Positions 21,532 to 22,592 of a stretch of 22,592 bases of DNA are shown piece by piece. The notes under the pieces are model-generated. The model searched no databases, was not told the DNA's origin, and worked only from the letters and a program-made list of their open reading frames with translations. This stretch comes from a virus. How positions within the stretch are numbered: the first letter of the stretch is position 1; the number at the start of each line of letters is the position of its first letter. Position numbers and translations under genes: made by a program. The stretch lies in the IMG/VR virus record IMGVR_UViG_3300001515_000126, positions 1-22,592 of that record, one strand, 5' to 3'.

Positions 21532-22592
21532 CTATCCTTTATAAATTTTCCAAGCTAACTCACCCGCTGCCGCAAGTGACTTACCCTTCTCAGCATCTGT
21601 TGCTGCTTCGTTACCCATAGCTGCAATAGCTAAACGAGTCTTAGCATCTACATCATTCATCGAAGATTGAAATGACCAGTTAGCTGAATCTCGCATCTCT
21701 TGCCACATATTAGCTTGTGCTTGCGCTGAGAGATTAAACATATTAATAGCATTTGCTTGATTCATTGCATTCTCACCAGCAGTGTTCGCAGTATTCAGCT
21801 GTCTTCTCCACGTAGCATTAGACTGATTAATAGCATTAGCGTTCTGTGTATTGAACTGGTCTCTGTTAAAACCTAGTTGTGAATTGAACTGGTCAATCTG
21901 TGAGTTAAGCTGTGCTGTTGCCTGACTAGCTTGGAGTTCGTTCCCAGCATCTAACGCAGACCTTTGCTGTGATAGTTGTGAGTTGTATTGACTAATAGCG
22001 TCTGCTCTCGTAGCATTATTAGTATCTACTTGAACACTCAAGTTCTTCATAAATGTATCTACTTGCTGTTGATTAGCTGCATTGAACTGCAGAGAAGCAT
22101 TAGTTGCTGACTGGTCAGATAGCATATCCTGTTGTCTCATCTGTGCATTAAGTGTAGATGCTTGTTGTGTATTAGACAAGTTAGCCATATCCATCTGAAG
22201 GAATGCTTGAGCATTCGCTACCTGTGCTTGCTGTGCGTTAGATAAGTTAGTTAAATCCATATTAGCTAGCGTAGTAGCATTCTGAATAGCAGCTTGTTGT
22301 CTATTACCTAAGTTAGTCATCTGCAATGTCTGCATAAACTTACTATTTGATAATGTCTTTTGTTGTGAGTAGTTCAAGTTAGACATATCCATACCAACTT
22401 GTGCAGAAGCATTCTGTAATGCTGTCTGCTGCTGATTAGATAGATTAGCCATAAAAGTCTGTTGCTCTGTCTGTGCATTCTGCTGTGCCATAGGTAACGC
22501 AGACTGTGTAATAGCAGCCATAATAGCTTCTCTTGCTACAGTAGACTTACCCATACCTCTTGCAGCTAACACAGCCTCAGCAGCTTCTAAGG
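21532..22592 (-). CDS. Gln/Asn-rich repeat virion protein (5' end outside window)
   Basis: The frame is open to the right edge, so the start is not in view; at least 353 aa are present. After an AARGMGKSTVAREAI segment come about five repeats of roughly 22 residues built on (M-D-M)-x-N-L-x-x-x-Q-Q (22116-22452). A Q/N-rich helical region containing NANAINQSNATWRRQ follows, and then WQEMRDSANWSFQSS near the C-terminus. This layout is familiar from marine podovirus and other phage structural proteins of unknown function. Long regular Q/N repeats suggest an extended coiled or tubular assembly. It lies first in the visible late block, 9 nt before the cationic protein gene. No catalytic motif. Confidence 0.75.
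   Translation of the reverse strand, partial: LEAAEAVLAARGMGKSTVAREAIMAAITQSALPMAQQNAQTEQQTFMANLSNQQQTALQNASAQVGMDMSNLNYSQQKTLSNSKFMQTLQMTNLGNRQQAAIQNATTLANMDLTNLSNAQQAQVANAQAFLQMDMANLSNTQQASTLNAQMRQQDMLSDQSATNASLQFNAANQQQVDTFMKNLSVQVDTNNATRADAISQYNSQLSQQRSALDAGNELQASQATAQLNSQIDQFNSQLGFNRDQFNTQNANAINQSNATWRRQLNTANTAGENAMNQANAINMFNLSAQAQANMWQEMRDSANWSFQSSMNDVDAKTRLAIAAMGNEAATDAEKGKSLAAAGELAWKIYKG
22116..22452 (-). repeat. Five-fold ~22-residue Gln/Asn-rich protein repeat
   Basis: Units begin at ANLSNQQQ, SNLNYSQQ, TNLGNRQQ, TNLSNAQQ and ANLSNTQQ, each preceded by Met-containing hydrophobic residues and spaced 20-25 residues. At DNA level the units are diverged, so this is an old duplication under protein-level constraint, unlike the recent 24-bp duplication at 18759. 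Confidence 0.75.

Overview
The window is part of a tailed double-stranded DNA phage genome, about 40% G+C by eye. It is most likely a short-tailed (podovirus) T7-like phage of a marine or aquatic bacterium. The replication core is recognisably T7-like: a TOPRIM/DnaB-type primase-helicase with a Zn finger, a family A DNA polymerase, and endonuclease I. It is combined with genes typical of marine podoviruses: class I ribonucleotide reductase (nrdA, nrdB), PhoH, a TusE/DsrC-like sulfur carrier, and very large internal virion proteins. The combination recalls the SIO1/VpV262 group (Zobellviridae); that placement is from memory and unverified. No phage RNA polymerase, integrase, tRNA, IS element or CRISPR array is visible.

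Plus strand, 1-11819: a tightly packed metabolism/replication block. It starts after a terminator-like hairpin (12-35) and runs primase-helicase, DNA polymerase, Cas4/RecB-like exonuclease, small proteins, DUF3310 protein, small membrane protein, nrdA, nrdB, tusE-like gene, a secreted or membrane protein, three tiny genes, phoH, endonuclease I, a second PD-(D/E)XK-like protein, a ParB-like protein and four small genes. Most starts overlap the previous stop (TAATG or ATGN type), so translation is probably coupled. The only sizeable gap is 4805-4874. Two strong extended -10 sigma70-like promoters lie inside genes (3259-3287 and 10958-10986), suggesting that host RNA polymerase re-initiates within the block.

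Minus strand, 22592-11805: the late virion block, converging on the early block with a 15-bp gene overlap inside a small hairpin. In transcription order it holds a Q/N-rich repeat protein (its 5' end is outside the window), a protein with a Lys-rich membrane-active-looking N-terminus, a 176-aa virion-type protein, an 820-aa protein and a 1788-aa polyvalent protein. By position, size and composition these probably form the internal core/ejection apparatus, functionally parallel to T7 gp14-gp16. The 1788-aa protein carries N-terminal YNPFD repeats, hydrophobic segments, an LPD38-like region, an ADP-ribosyltransferase-fold-like module and a C-terminal zincin-like module with an HExxH motif.

The two most striking observations are the apparent complete absence of GATC, CATG and CCGG from all 22.6 kb (roughly 80, 80 and 36 expected), which suggests selection by host restriction systems, and the possible effector modules in the 1788-aa virion protein.
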